Of a DNA stretch of 28,663 nt, positions 1 to 6,978 are shown piece by piece (the first letter of the stretch is position 1; each line of letters begins with the position of its first letter). A program made the translations under genes and the position numbers. This DNA comes from a virus. The stretch is from positions 1 through 28,663 of the IMG/VR virus record IMGVR_UViG_3300026484_000381. One strand, 5' to 3'. The notes beneath the pieces were generated by a model. The model saw only the letters and a program-made list of their open reading frames with translations. It ran no database searches and had not been told where the DNA came from.

Positions 1-2
1 TT

Positions 3-641
3 GAACCTGTATTGCAGGGTTTAGATAAAAAAGGTATCCCAATCAAATTAGCATTGAGTATTGAAGTAAAACCTGTTGCAGATCAACTAGCTGAAATGTA
101 TAAAAATGATGGTGATTTTGAAAATGCTTTTTATAAGAAAGTCAAACAAGTAAACAGAGAAGCAGTTCAGGCTACAATTTCGAGATTTAGTGTTGACACC
201 ATTATGGATAAAAGACCAGAAGTGGAAAAATATCTTACAGAAAAACTTAATGAAAGTTACTCTAAAAATCCTTATTTTAAATTGGTAAATATCAATCTTA
301 AAGATATTATAGTACCAAAGGAAATTGCTAATAAAATGTTGGAAGTACAGGCAGCCAAACAAGATGCTCTTAAATCACAAGAGCTGATTAAGAAAGCACA
401 AAACGAGGCTAAAGCAAGAGAGGCTAAAGCACAAGGTGAAGCTAATGCAGTTAAAATTGCTGCTCAGGGAGAAGCAGATGCAAAATTGCTTGTTGCCAAA
501 GCAACAGCTAAATCAAATAAACTTGTTTCAGAATCATTGACAGATAAAATTCTTAAAATGGAGAAAATTAAGAAATGGGATGGAACTGTCCCTAAATTAG
601 TTGGCAGTGAAACATCATCATTTATTTTTCAGACAAAATAA
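3..641 (+). CDS. SPFH/Band 7 (prohibitin-like) protein, 5' end outside window
   Basis: The frame is open from the window edge (codons read E-P-V-L-Q-G-L-D-K-K-G), so the true start is upstream and the TTG at 12 is not a credible start. The visible part shows the end of a Band 7 domain (a G-x-P-I-K-L-x-L-S-I-E-V strand), then a long Ala/Lys/Glu-rich coiled coil at about residues 110-165, ending in F-I-F-Q-T-K. This arrangement is typical of prohibitin/stomatin-like membrane scaffold proteins, which are normally anchored by an N-terminal helix not visible here. Phage homologs exist but their function is poorly known; modulation of host membrane proteases is only a guess. The gene ends just before a strong Shine-Dalgarno for the next gene. 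Confidence 0.8.
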   Translation, partial: EPVLQGLDKKGIPIKLALSIEVKPVADQLAEMYKNDGDFENAFYKKVKQVNREAVQATISRFSVDTIMDKRPEVEKYLTEKLNESYSKNPYFKLVNINLKDIIVPKEIANKMLEVQAAKQDALKSQELIKKAQNEAKAREAKAQGEANAVKIAAQGEADAKLLVAKATAKSNKLVSESLTDKILKMEKIKKWDGTVPKLVGSETSSFIFQTK

Positions 642-660
642 AATTAATTAAGGAGATAAT

Positions 661-927
661 CTGGCTTGGTACGACAAATATTGTAACAAAATTGCAAAAA
701 ATGGCGATTTTTGGTTGAACACAGAAACAGACAGGCTTTATGAGTCAGCACAAAAAGTCAACCACCCCAGAAACACTCACTCAGTGAGATGGTATGAATA
801 TTATTATGATGATGATGATGATTTAGAAAAATATGTCAGAGTAACAAACAGAATGAAAACTTGTCGAAAAATGATATGGATGCCGAAATCCAGGGCCGAA
901 GAATTAAATCCAGAATACTTTATATAA
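661..927 (+). CDS. Small hypothetical protein with a probable CTG start
   Basis: An AAGGAG at 650-655 is followed after 5 nt by CTG at 661, in frame with an ORF ending at 927. The 88-residue product begins (M)AWYDKYCNKIAKNGDFW. The first conventional start in this frame, TTG at 715, has no ribosome binding site, and the ATG at 701 is out of frame and stops at once. The protein has an aromatic-rich N-terminal half and an Asp run (DDDDD, from a GAT/GAC repeat near 808-822). The family is not recognised. It sits 20 nt after the SPFH gene and 13 nt before the next, so it is probably co-transcribed. The CTG start is an inference from spacing; an alternative is a base change from an ancestral ATG or TTG. 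Confidence 0.6.
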   Translation: MAWYDKYCNKIAKNGDFWLNTETDRLYESAQKVNHPRNTHSVRWYEYYYDDDDDLEKYVRVTNRMKTCRKMIWMPKSRAEELNPEYFI

Positions 928-939
928 GGAGGAAACAAA

Positions 940-1206
940 ATGCACTTAGTATTTACCAGTTATGACAACATTAATAAATTTTTCGTTCAAGAAAAGAATA
1001 AAACAGATGATGAAATGGATTTTATTTTTAATGAATTCTCCTCAAAATCAGAATATTCAGAAAAAATGAGCAAATATATGGAACTTCTTAAGAAGGAAAA
1101 AGAAATAGCAAAAGAGAGAAGCGCGTTATTAAGAGAACTTAAAAATGATTTTAAAGATGATTTTCTAAAAGAAATGGAAGATACTCACCCTGAGTATTTC
1201 CTATGA
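940..1206 (+). CDS. Hypothetical protein, 88 aa, charged and helical
   Basis: The start ATG follows a good AAGGAGG with ordinary spacing. The product is rich in Lys and Glu and looks almost entirely helical, with a probable coiled coil across about residues 35-75. No catalytic motif or known family is visible. Its C-terminus (HPEYFL) resembles that of the preceding gene product (NPEYFI), a small hint that the two neighbours share a C-terminal motif or ancestry. The stop overlaps the next start in an ATGA arrangement, indicating translational coupling with the small membrane protein downstream. Confidence 0.65.
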   Translation: MHLVFTSYDNINKFFVQEKNKTDDEMDFIFNEFSSKSEYSEKMSKYMELLKKEKEIAKERSALLRELKNDFKDDFLKEMEDTHPEYFL

Positions 1207-1445
1207 GCTATATTGATGATATACAAGAAATAGAAGATTTATTTTATGATCTCGAGGAACATCAAATAAATAAAGATATTCCTATTGATAAAGAAACTCC
1301 TAAAAAGGAAAAAAGGAATTCTCTCGGCCTTACAGAAAAAGAATCAGAAATTGTTAGCATAATTTTATTTGGTGGATTATTTGTTATTCTAGTAACTTCC
1401 ACTCTAATAGGATATATGGCATATTATTTTGCATTGCCATATTAA
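1203..1445 (+). CDS. Small single-pass membrane protein, 80 aa
   Basis: The ATG overlaps the stop of the preceding gene (ATGA). The first 50 residues are strongly charged and acidic. They are followed by one clear hydrophobic segment at about residues 50-76 (IVSIILFGGLFVILVTSTLIG) that ends a few residues before the C-terminus. This suggests a tail-anchored inner-membrane protein with its charged domain in the cytoplasm. It is translationally coupled to the coiled-coil protein upstream, so the two may act together at the membrane, as is common for small early phage proteins. No family recognised. Confidence 0.6.
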   Translation: MSYIDDIQEIEDLFYDLEEHQINKDIPIDKETPKKEKRNSLGLTEKESEIVSIILFGGLFVILVTSTLIGYMAYYFALPY

Positions 1446-1472
1446 TTTAATATTAGTTTAAAGTTATTATAT

Positions 1473-1478
1473 TATAAT
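1473..1478 (+). promoter_or_regulatory. Probable host-sigma70-type -10 (TATAAT)
   Basis: TATAAT lies in a very A/T-rich gap 33 nt before the start of the gene at 1511. A TTTAAAGT-like element lies upstream at about 1457-1464. It marks the start of the next transcription unit. Confidence 0.4.
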
Positions 1479-1510
1479 AATATTAACCAAAATATTTAAA
1501 AGGAATTAAG

Positions 1511-1786
1511 ATGGCTTCAGCTACAGAATATACGGTAGAAAAATATACAGACGAGGAATTAGAAGAACAATTAAGTCAGCTATTAGAGTACGAAGATGAT
1601 GTTATTATATCTGGGGTTTCTTTCTCAAGATTTGATATTTTAAAAGAAATGGATCCTATTGCTTTTTCAGAGGCTTGTTCAGAGTTACAAGAAGAAGAAA
1701 TCATATATTATTGCGATGAGTGTGGCTCGGAATATGAGAGCGAATATGAAGCTGAATGTTGTTGTCCTGATGATGATAGCCTCTAG
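1511..1786 (+). CDS. Acidic small protein with Cys-rich C-terminus
   Basis: A start with an AAAAGGAA site upstream gives a 91-residue, very acidic product. The C-terminal third carries CDEC followed by a CCC cluster (C-x2-C ... C-C-C), consistent with a small zinc-binding ribbon or rubredoxin-like knuckle, although the second half of the site is crowded and unusual. The high Asp/Glu content is reminiscent of DNA-mimic or nucleic-acid-displacing phage proteins, but that is speculation. It stands alone between two predicted promoters, immediately before the ligase gene. No family recognised. Confidence 0.6.
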   Translation: MASATEYTVEKYTDEELEEQLSQLLEYEDDVIISGVSFSRFDILKEMDPIAFSEACSELQEEEIIYYCDECGSEYESEYEAECCCPDDDSL

Positions 1787-1814
1787 GTCAGTTAATGTTG
1801 GTTTAATATTAACA

Positions 1815-1823
1815 TGTTATAAT
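1815..1823 (+). promoter_or_regulatory. Probable extended -10 promoter of the ligase gene (TGTTATAAT)
   Basis: TGTTATAAT, the same nonamer seen before the gene at 14369, lies 31 nt before the ligase start. The upstream DNA is A/T-rich with a small GTTAAT/ATTAAC inverted repeat. Confidence 0.4.
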
Positions 1824-1854
1824 AATAGTAACAAAACAAAAAGGAAACACCAAA

Positions 1855-3381
1855 ATGACAATACCACAAATACTAGAAGAATTAAATTTAGAAAATGGAA
1901 CTAATTATAAATTGAATGTTCTTGAAAAATATAAGGATAATGAATTACTTAAACGAGTATTAAAACAATGTATGGACAAAGTAGTATATTCATTTGGTGT
2001 AACAATGAAGAACGTTCATGCAGGCCCTTCGGAAAATATAATAGAATTATCTGAAGCATTAGATTATCTTGAAAAATTAGCAAACAGAGAAGTTACTGGC
2101 AATGCAGCTATTGCATTAGTTGAAGAAGTTCTTGAAAAAGTATCTAAAGCAGATAGAGAAGTTATCAAATTAATTTTGGGTAGAGATTTAAAAATCAATA
2201 TGGGTAGAACTAATATTAATAAAGTAATCAAAGGATTAATAACGAAGCCAATTTACATGCGATGTGATATAGGAACCAAAGACACTATACAAAAAAATAT
2301 CTCATTTCCTGCCATTGTTCAATTAAAAGCAGATGGAACATATAGAGAGTGTTCTACAAATGATATAGGAACAAATGCATCATTCATATCAAGAAGTGGT
2401 GAATCATATTCATATCCTCTATTAGAAAAATTAATGAAAGATATTAAACCAGGATATATACACGGAGAAATGACAATTATCTGTGATGATAAAATTCTTG
2501 AATTAATCTTACCAAAAGTAAGAAAATCGGATACTAAAAACGGCACCAATGATGCAGAATTATTAGAAAAAATATATTTGGCACATAAAGCAAAAGATAG
2601 AGAGTATATTCTTCCTAGAAGCCTAGGAAATGGCTTACTAAATTCAGATAATGTTCCTTTTGAAAATATAGTTTTTGAAGTTTGGGATTTTGTAAGTCAG
2701 GAAGATTATACATTAGCAGGAAATCTAAAAGCACTAAAAAAAGAAACATCAAAAAGATTAAAGAATAAAGAGATAACAAAAGAAGAACAAAAAAGAATTA
2801 TATCTGAAGGGATACCAAAAGAAACTTATAGAGAAAGATTTGAGAACCTCAAAAATATAATTTCAAAAATTCAGTCAAAAAATATTAGGATTATAGAGCA
2901 CAAAGAAGTTCAGAACCTCAAAGAGGCGTATGAATTTACATCAAAAAAAATGAAAGAAGGCCTTGAGGGAGCAATCCTTAAAGACTATTGTATGGTGTAC
3001 GAAGAAGGGACCTCGAAGAAGCAACTAAAATTGAAATTGATTATTGATGCTGAAGTAAGATGTGTTGGTTTTATTGAAGGAACTCCTGGCACAAAAAGAG
3101 AAAAAACATTTGGTGCTTTAATGTTTGAAAATGATGAGGGAACAATCAGAGGAAGTACATCAGGATTTACGGATGAAATGCTAGAAATTATAAATAACAA
3201 TAGAGAAGAATACATAGGAAAAGTATTCACTGTACAGTTTAATGATATAACAAAAGCAAGAGGATCAGAAACTTGCGCATTCTCACATCCTAGATTTATC
3301 GAATTTAGAAATGATAAAGACACAACAGATACACTCGAAAGATGTCTTGAGATGAAAGAAATGGCCATGAGCCTTTCATAG
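1855..3381 (+). CDS. 30: ATP-dependent DNA ligase, T4 gp30-like
   Basis: A 508-residue nucleotidyltransferase-family DNA ligase, slightly longer than T4 gp30 (487). Motif I is LKADG with the AMP-accepting lysine at about K158 (T4 uses K159). Motif III is GYIHGE at about 201-205, motif IV is EGAILKDY from about 371, and motif V is the LKLKL at about 391-395. A C-terminal OB-fold follows, with the FNDITKARG segment. It seals nicks during phage replication and recombination using ATP. The start has an AAAAGGAA site 8 nt upstream. The next gene begins 22 nt after the stop behind its own AAAAGG site. All catalytic residues appear intact. Confidence 0.93.
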   Translation: MTIPQILEELNLENGTNYKLNVLEKYKDNELLKRVLKQCMDKVVYSFGVTMKNVHAGPSENIIELSEALDYLEKLANREVTGNAAIALVEEVLEKVSKADREVIKLILGRDLKINMGRTNINKVIKGLITKPIYMRCDIGTKDTIQKNISFPAIVQLKADGTYRECSTNDIGTNASFISRSGESYSYPLLEKLMKDIKPGYIHGEMTIICDDKILELILPKVRKSDTKNGTNDAELLEKIYLAHKAKDREYILPRSLGNGLLNSDNVPFENIVFEVWDFVSQEDYTLAGNLKALKKETSKRLKNKEITKEEQKRIISEGIPKETYRERFENLKNIISKIQSKNIRIIEHKEVQNLKEAYEFTSKKMKEGLEGAILKDYCMVYEEGTSKKQLKLKLIIDAEVRCVGFIEGTPGTKREKTFGALMFENDEGTIRGSTSGFTDEMLEIINNNREEYIGKVFTVQFNDITKARGSETCAFSHPRFIEFRNDKDTTDTLERCLEMKEMAMSLS

Positions 3382-3403
3382 TCTCCCGAAAAGGAATAAA
3401 AAA

Positions 3404-3919
3404 ATGACACAAAAAGAAAGAATTGAATATCTTGAAAAATCAAACCAACGATTAAAAAAAGAAGTTCAAAAAATGAGACAGATAATCAAAAATTACAAAT
3501 ATGACGAAATGACAGGATTGCTTCGTAGAGCAGATTTCAATGATAGGTTTGACGAATTATGGTTTTCATACACTGAACATGGACATAGATTCATATTGGC
3601 AATGGTGGATTTAAACGGATTGCATGAGTTGAATCGTGATGTTGATATGAATGCCGGCGATGATTTTATCATTAGCACTGCAAACAAAATCAAAGAATTA
3701 TTTGAAGATAGCAACTCTTTTCGCATTGGCGGTGATGAATTCATGATTCTCAAGCGAGGCAATGATATTGATGATTTTAATGAAAGACTGGAGCAAATTC
3801 CAAATTGTGAAGTCTTCAGTGTAACCACTCAAGAAGGATATGAATCAGAATCTGAAATGTTTAATGCTGTTGATGCTGGCATTATCAAGCAAAAACTAAA
3901 ACACAAGACTGGAAGATAA
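3404..3919 (+). CDS. Small stand-alone GGDEF-domain protein (putative diguanylate cyclase)
   Basis: A 171-residue protein made of a short N-terminal coiled coil (about 5-35) and one GGDEF domain. It keeps DEMTGLLRR at the domain start, the MVDLNG metal-binding aspartate at about D69, the guanine-contacting LN and the GDD aspartate, and an intact IGGDEF signature (GGDEF at about 109-113). There is no RxxD inhibitory site five residues before GGDEF, so no classical product inhibition is expected. The family makes cyclic di-GMP from two GTP, usually as a dimer. No sensory, membrane or EAL domain is present. It could raise c-di-GMP in the infected cell, or be a catalytically altered nucleotide-binding protein. 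It is the second gene of the unit starting with DNA ligase. Confidence 0.85.
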   Translation: MTQKERIEYLEKSNQRLKKEVQKMRQIIKNYKYDEMTGLLRRADFNDRFDELWFSYTEHGHRFILAMVDLNGLHELNRDVDMNAGDDFIISTANKIKELFEDSNSFRIGGDEFMILKRGNDIDDFNERLEQIPNCEVFSVTTQEGYESESEMFNAVDAGIIKQKLKHKTGR

Positions 3920-3929
3920 AGGATTAAAA

Positions 3930-4205
3930 ATGCAAAAATGGGATATTGAGGATGTTATTTTCTCTCCTGGATATTTTAATGATAGCAAAGGCATCAAGAA
4001 AATTGTCTATGCTAGAGAGCCAAGGGAAAGTCCAGGAGAGTTTTATGAAGTTGTGTATGTTTATTACAATAAATGGTGGAAATTCAGGGACAAAATTACA
4101 TTGACTTCAAAGGAGAAAGCACAAAAATTTGTAATAGAACTTCAAGAGATAATGAATAATCCTGATAATAATCTAAATGCATTGAAAAAAGCAGCAGGAT
4201 TATAG
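3930..4205 (+). CDS. Hypothetical protein, 91 aa
   Basis: It begins 10 nt after the GGDEF gene, behind a weak AAAGGA site. The N-terminal 60 residues look beta-rich with many aromatics (VVYVYYNKWWKF), followed by a helical C-terminus. The shape suggests a small alpha/beta fold of the kind common in T4-like orphan genes. No motif or family is recognised. It is probably the last gene of the ligase-GGDEF unit, since a new promoter-like sequence follows. Confidence 0.65.
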   Translation: MQKWDIEDVIFSPGYFNDSKGIKKIVYAREPRESPGEFYEVVYVYYNKWWKFRDKITLTSKEKAQKFVIELQEIMNNPDNNLNALKKAAGL

Positions 4206-4218
4206 GATTATATGATTG

Positions 4219-4245
4219 TTAAGTATAATTTAGATAAAATATAAT
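4219..4245 (+). promoter_or_regulatory. Promoter: TTAAGT and TATAAT
   Basis: TTAAGT at 4219-4224 and TATAAT at 4240-4245 share an internal TTTAGATAAAATA segment with the gap at 6526-6552 and a near copy with 20781-20807, all with the same 21-nt start-to-start spacing. It precedes the gene at 4266. Confidence 0.55.
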
Positions 4246-4265
4246 ATATTAAAAAAGGAATATAA

Positions 4266-4832
4266 ATGTTAGATGCAATAAAAGAAATGCTAAAAGACAT
4301 CCAGAAAATGGAAGATGAGGATACATCAAGGGTGCATATCCTAGAGCGTATGCATGGTTTCAAATTGTTTCATGATGAAAATGATGTAACGAATGAAGAA
4401 ATTCTGAAATACGATTTGGTAGGAGTGGTTGATGTTACCCTTGAAGGATTGCCTTCTATCAATGTCATTAAAAATACCATGAATGGTGTTATAGGCAAAA
4501 TACCAACGCAAATGTGGTTATCACTAGTTGACGATAAAATTAATGAAAGTGAGCAGGATACAAAAGAAGCACCTGTCTCAGAGCCTAAGAAAAATGAATT
4601 TGATAAAATGTTTGATGAATTAACTGAGGTATTCAGTGACGTATTCAGTGAAGGTTTGGCTACTGCGACCGAGACTATTGATGATGCAATTGAAAATATT
4701 TCAATAAAATTAGAACTTGCAGAGCTCAAAATGATTAGAGAAAAAGCAATTAAAAATAAGGTTCAGACAAAAGGGTTCCTTAAAAAGATTGATAAAAGAA
4801 TCCTATTGCTTGAAGCATTATTGAAGGCTTAA
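4266..4832 (+). CDS. Hypothetical protein, 188 aa, mostly helical
   Basis: The start follows AAAAAAGGAATATAA. An N-terminal domain of about 95 residues, mixed alpha/beta with GVVDVTLEGLPSINVI, is joined by a polar Glu/Lys/Pro linker at about 96-110 to a helical C-terminal half with amphipathic helices (about 113-188). The C-terminal KIDKRILLLEALLKA helix could mediate oligomerisation. No catalytic motif or family is recognised. It is followed 2 nt later by the next start, so the two genes are translationally coupled. Confidence 0.65.
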   Translation: MLDAIKEMLKDIQKMEDEDTSRVHILERMHGFKLFHDENDVTNEEILKYDLVGVVDVTLEGLPSINVIKNTMNGVIGKIPTQMWLSLVDDKINESEQDTKEAPVSEPKKNEFDKMFDELTEVFSDVFSEGLATATETIDDAIENISIKLELAELKMIREKAIKNKVQTKGFLKKIDKRILLLEALLKA

Positions 4833-4834
4833 TA

Positions 4835-5032
4835 ATGGGAGGATTTTATGTTATATTCTTTGACAAGGATTATACTATCAAAGAAGCACACAAATCAAAA
4901 AAATATCCCACCGTTAAAGAAATTGCATTTCTGTTAAAATCTCTTGAAAAATTGGATTTGGCAGATGTAAAAGATTTAATGATGGACATAATCACAGACG
5001 AGGAATATCGTCAGATTTCAAATATAGACTAA
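4835..5032 (+). CDS. Hypothetical protein, 65 aa
   Basis: A 65-residue ORF starting 2 nt after the preceding stop (TAATAATGGGAGG). It has no separate Shine-Dalgarno and probably relies on translational coupling. An N-terminal beta strand (GGFYVIFFDKDY) is followed by helices rich in Leu, Lys and Asp. No family is recognised. The short gap to the ClpP-like gene, with its own AAGGAAAA site, indicates one operon. Confidence 0.55.
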   Translation: MGGFYVIFFDKDYTIKEAHKSKKYPTVKEIAFLLKSLEKLDLADVKDLMMDIITDEEYRQISNID

Positions 5033-5062
5033 ACACCAAACACAAAAACTTAAGGAAAATAA

Positions 5063-5644
5063 ATGTATTTAATGCCAAGCGTAATAGAAAATGATGGAAG
5101 AGCGAATAAACAATTTGATTTACCAAGCAAATTATTTGATGAGAATATCATCTTATTAGAACACGGGATTGATGATGATTTAGCAGCAATCATAAAAATG
5201 CAACTTCTGTATCTTGATAGTAAAGAGGATTGTAAGGAAATTAATATGTACATCTCAAGTGGCGGAGGTAGTATTTATGCAGGTAACGGTATCATTGATG
5301 TTATGAGACACATCGAAACTCCAGTAAACACCATCTGCACGGGCATCGCAATGAGCATGGGATTGGCTATTTTATCAAGTGGTACCGGGAAAAGAAAAGC
5401 AATGCCTAATAGTAGATTAATGGCGCATAGTTTGGCTGGTGGAACGCAAGGAAAATATCAAGATATGGCTATTGATTTTAAAGAATCTGAGTATTTACAA
5501 GATAAAATGATGAAATTAATGAGTGACAATACAAATGGAAAAACATCTTATGATGAAATGGTAAAATTATGTGATAGAGATTATTTCATGGATCCCGAAG
5601 AATCAATTAGAATAGGTCTCATTGATGAAATCATAGGAAAATAA
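5063..5644 (+). CDS. clpP-like: ClpP-like serine protease, catalytic triad intact
   Basis: A full-length ClpP-type peptidase of 193 residues, the usual ClpP size. It keeps the N-terminal PSVIEND segment, the MYISSGGGSIYAG oxyanion-hole glycine run, Ser98 in GIAMSMG, His122 in LMAHS, and Asp173 in CDRDYFM followed by GLIDEI. These match the Ser/His/Asp triad and its order in bacterial ClpP, which degrades proteins as a tetradecamer fed by ClpX or ClpA. It sits among DNA-metabolism genes with no ATPase partner in view, and not beside capsid genes, so a role as prohead protease is not favoured. It might form mixed or competing complexes with host ClpP. The start follows AAGGAAAAT. Confidence 0.88.
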   Translation: MYLMPSVIENDGRANKQFDLPSKLFDENIILLEHGIDDDLAAIIKMQLLYLDSKEDCKEINMYISSGGGSIYAGNGIIDVMRHIETPVNTICTGIAMSMGLAILSSGTGKRKAMPNSRLMAHSLAGGTQGKYQDMAIDFKESEYLQDKMMKLMSDNTNGKTSYDEMVKLCDRDYFMDPEESIRIGLIDEIIGK

Positions 5645-5653
5645 ACAAAAAAC

Positions 5654-6517
5654 ATGAAAACAAACTTCTTTAGGTACAGTGGGACCAAATTTAATTATGT
5701 CGAAGATGTAAATCTGGTCCTTAATCAGAGCAACAAAAAATACTACATTGAACCTTTTGCTGGTTCAGGTGCTATACTCTTCAATCTAACGAAAAAATTT
5801 GAAAAATATTATATCAATGACATTGATAGAAACATCACCAGAATATACGAGAGTTTTAAGGACCCTTTAAATACCTATGATTATTACAAAAGCAAAATAT
5901 CATTTGTCTTTGAAACCTTCGGTGATATGACAGAAAAACAAAATTATTATAATTTTAGGGATTGGTTTAATGAAAATCACTGGAACTCTAATACCCTTGA
6001 TGAAGGCATTTACCTCCATATGCTAGCAAATTCATGCATAAATTCTATGCTCAGATTTGGTCCTAATGGGATGAACCAGAGTTTTGGAAATAGACATTAT
6101 ACACTTGATTCAAGAAATTTTAAATCAGTGAAGGATAGGCTTCATGATACAGTAATAATGAACGGTCAATATGATAATGTTTTGAATAGCATTGGTAACG
6201 ATATAATCAAAAATTCTTTTTTATTCCTTGATCCTCCTTATTTTTCACAAGGAAGTTCGTATCAAGGATTTAGTGTTCAAGACATAGAAAAATTTATATC
6301 TTTTATCAAAAATGCAGATTTTGACTTTATATATACTGACATTATAAATGAATATAATGAAAACATTTCTGATAAAATTCATAAACATTTTTTTAGGAGT
6401 ATAAATAATACAGCACCTACATCAGACAAGCAGTCAAGAGGCAATCTTGAATATATGTTCACAAACTTAAATGTTCAAATTCTGGAAAAACCTGAAATTG
6501 ATGAAGATGAGTGGTGA
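5654..6517 (+). CDS. dam-like: DNA adenine N6-methyltransferase, Dam/D12 type
   Basis: A 287-residue D12-class methyltransferase. It shows the N-terminal FRYSGTKFNYVEDV motif, the S-adenosylmethionine-binding EPFAGSGAI at about 33-41, and the catalytic DPPY at about 193-196. It lies 9 nt downstream of the ClpP-like gene with only a distant AGGAAAA, so it may be coupled. The family methylates adenine in short palindromic sites such as GATC; T4 Dam is the nearest conceptual match. Its job is probably protecting phage DNA from host restriction. The target specificity cannot be read from the sequence. Confidence 0.88.
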   Translation: MKTNFFRYSGTKFNYVEDVNLVLNQSNKKYYIEPFAGSGAILFNLTKKFEKYYINDIDRNITRIYESFKDPLNTYDYYKSKISFVFETFGDMTEKQNYYNFRDWFNENHWNSNTLDEGIYLHMLANSCINSMLRFGPNGMNQSFGNRHYTLDSRNFKSVKDRLHDTVIMNGQYDNVLNSIGNDIIKNSFLFLDPPYFSQGSSYQGFSVQDIEKFISFIKNADFDFIYTDIINEYNENISDKIHKHFFRSINNTAPTSDKQSRGNLEYMFTNLNVQILEKPEIDEDEW

Positions 6518-6525
6518 TAGGAAGA

Positions 6526-6552
6526 TTAAGTATTTTTTAGATAAAATACAAC
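6526..6552 (+). promoter_or_regulatory. Promoter: TTAAGT and TACAAC (TATAAT-like)
   Basis: TTAAGT at 6526-6531, then TTTAGATAAAATACAAC. It is nearly identical to 4219-4245 with the same spacing. It precedes the gene at 6582 and the ribonucleotide reductase genes. Confidence 0.5.
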
Positions 6553-6581
6553 TAATATAACAAAAAACATAAGGAAAAACT

Positions 6582-6968
6582 TTGTTCTACAAAAATAAAG
6601 AAACAAAAGAAATAGTATATTTGGTAAAGAGTGATTCAAAAAAGTCAATAATTTTTGAATATGATGATGGTATAACGACTGGAGGCAAGATTTTATCTTA
6701 TACGAAAAGGGATTTTAAGAAAAATTATGTAAAAGACAAGAAATGCGCTTTCGCTGCTCCTGATGAGAATATGAAACAAACAATACTCCAAGATTACGAG
6801 ACAAATCGCTACGCTTATGATAATAACTTTGATGAATACATTGAGGATAGAAAATATCAGGAACGTAAAGAGGAAATTGAAAAACAAACAGAAGCTGACA
6901 GGGTTAGAATGCTAAAAGAATTAGCTGATGACTATAATCCTAATGGCATAACAATCAATGATAAATAA
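6582..6968 (+). CDS. Hypothetical protein, 128 aa, TTG start
   Basis: AAGGAAAA at 6571-6578 places the TTG at 6582 at normal distance, and no ATG offers a better start. The product (MFYKNKETKEIVYLV...) has a small beta-rich N-terminal domain of about 50 residues that could be SH3-like. A charged helical C-terminus follows (about 75-120; RKYQERKEEIEKQTEADRV), probably coiled coil. No family is recognised. It is the first gene of the ribonucleotide reductase operon and ends 10 nt before my preferred nrdA start. Confidence 0.6.
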   Translation: MFYKNKETKEIVYLVKSDSKKSIIFEYDDGITTGGKILSYTKRDFKKNYVKDKKCAFAAPDENMKQTILQDYETNRYAYDNNFDEYIEDRKYQERKEEIEKQTEADRVRMLKELADDYNPNGITINDK

Positions 6969-6978
6969 AGGTAGAATA

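Noticed and set aside
6958-6978. Upstream ATG for nrdA
   Set aside because: It lies inside the preceding gene without a binding site, and NrdA homologs start at the VIKRDG segment, right after ATG 6979.
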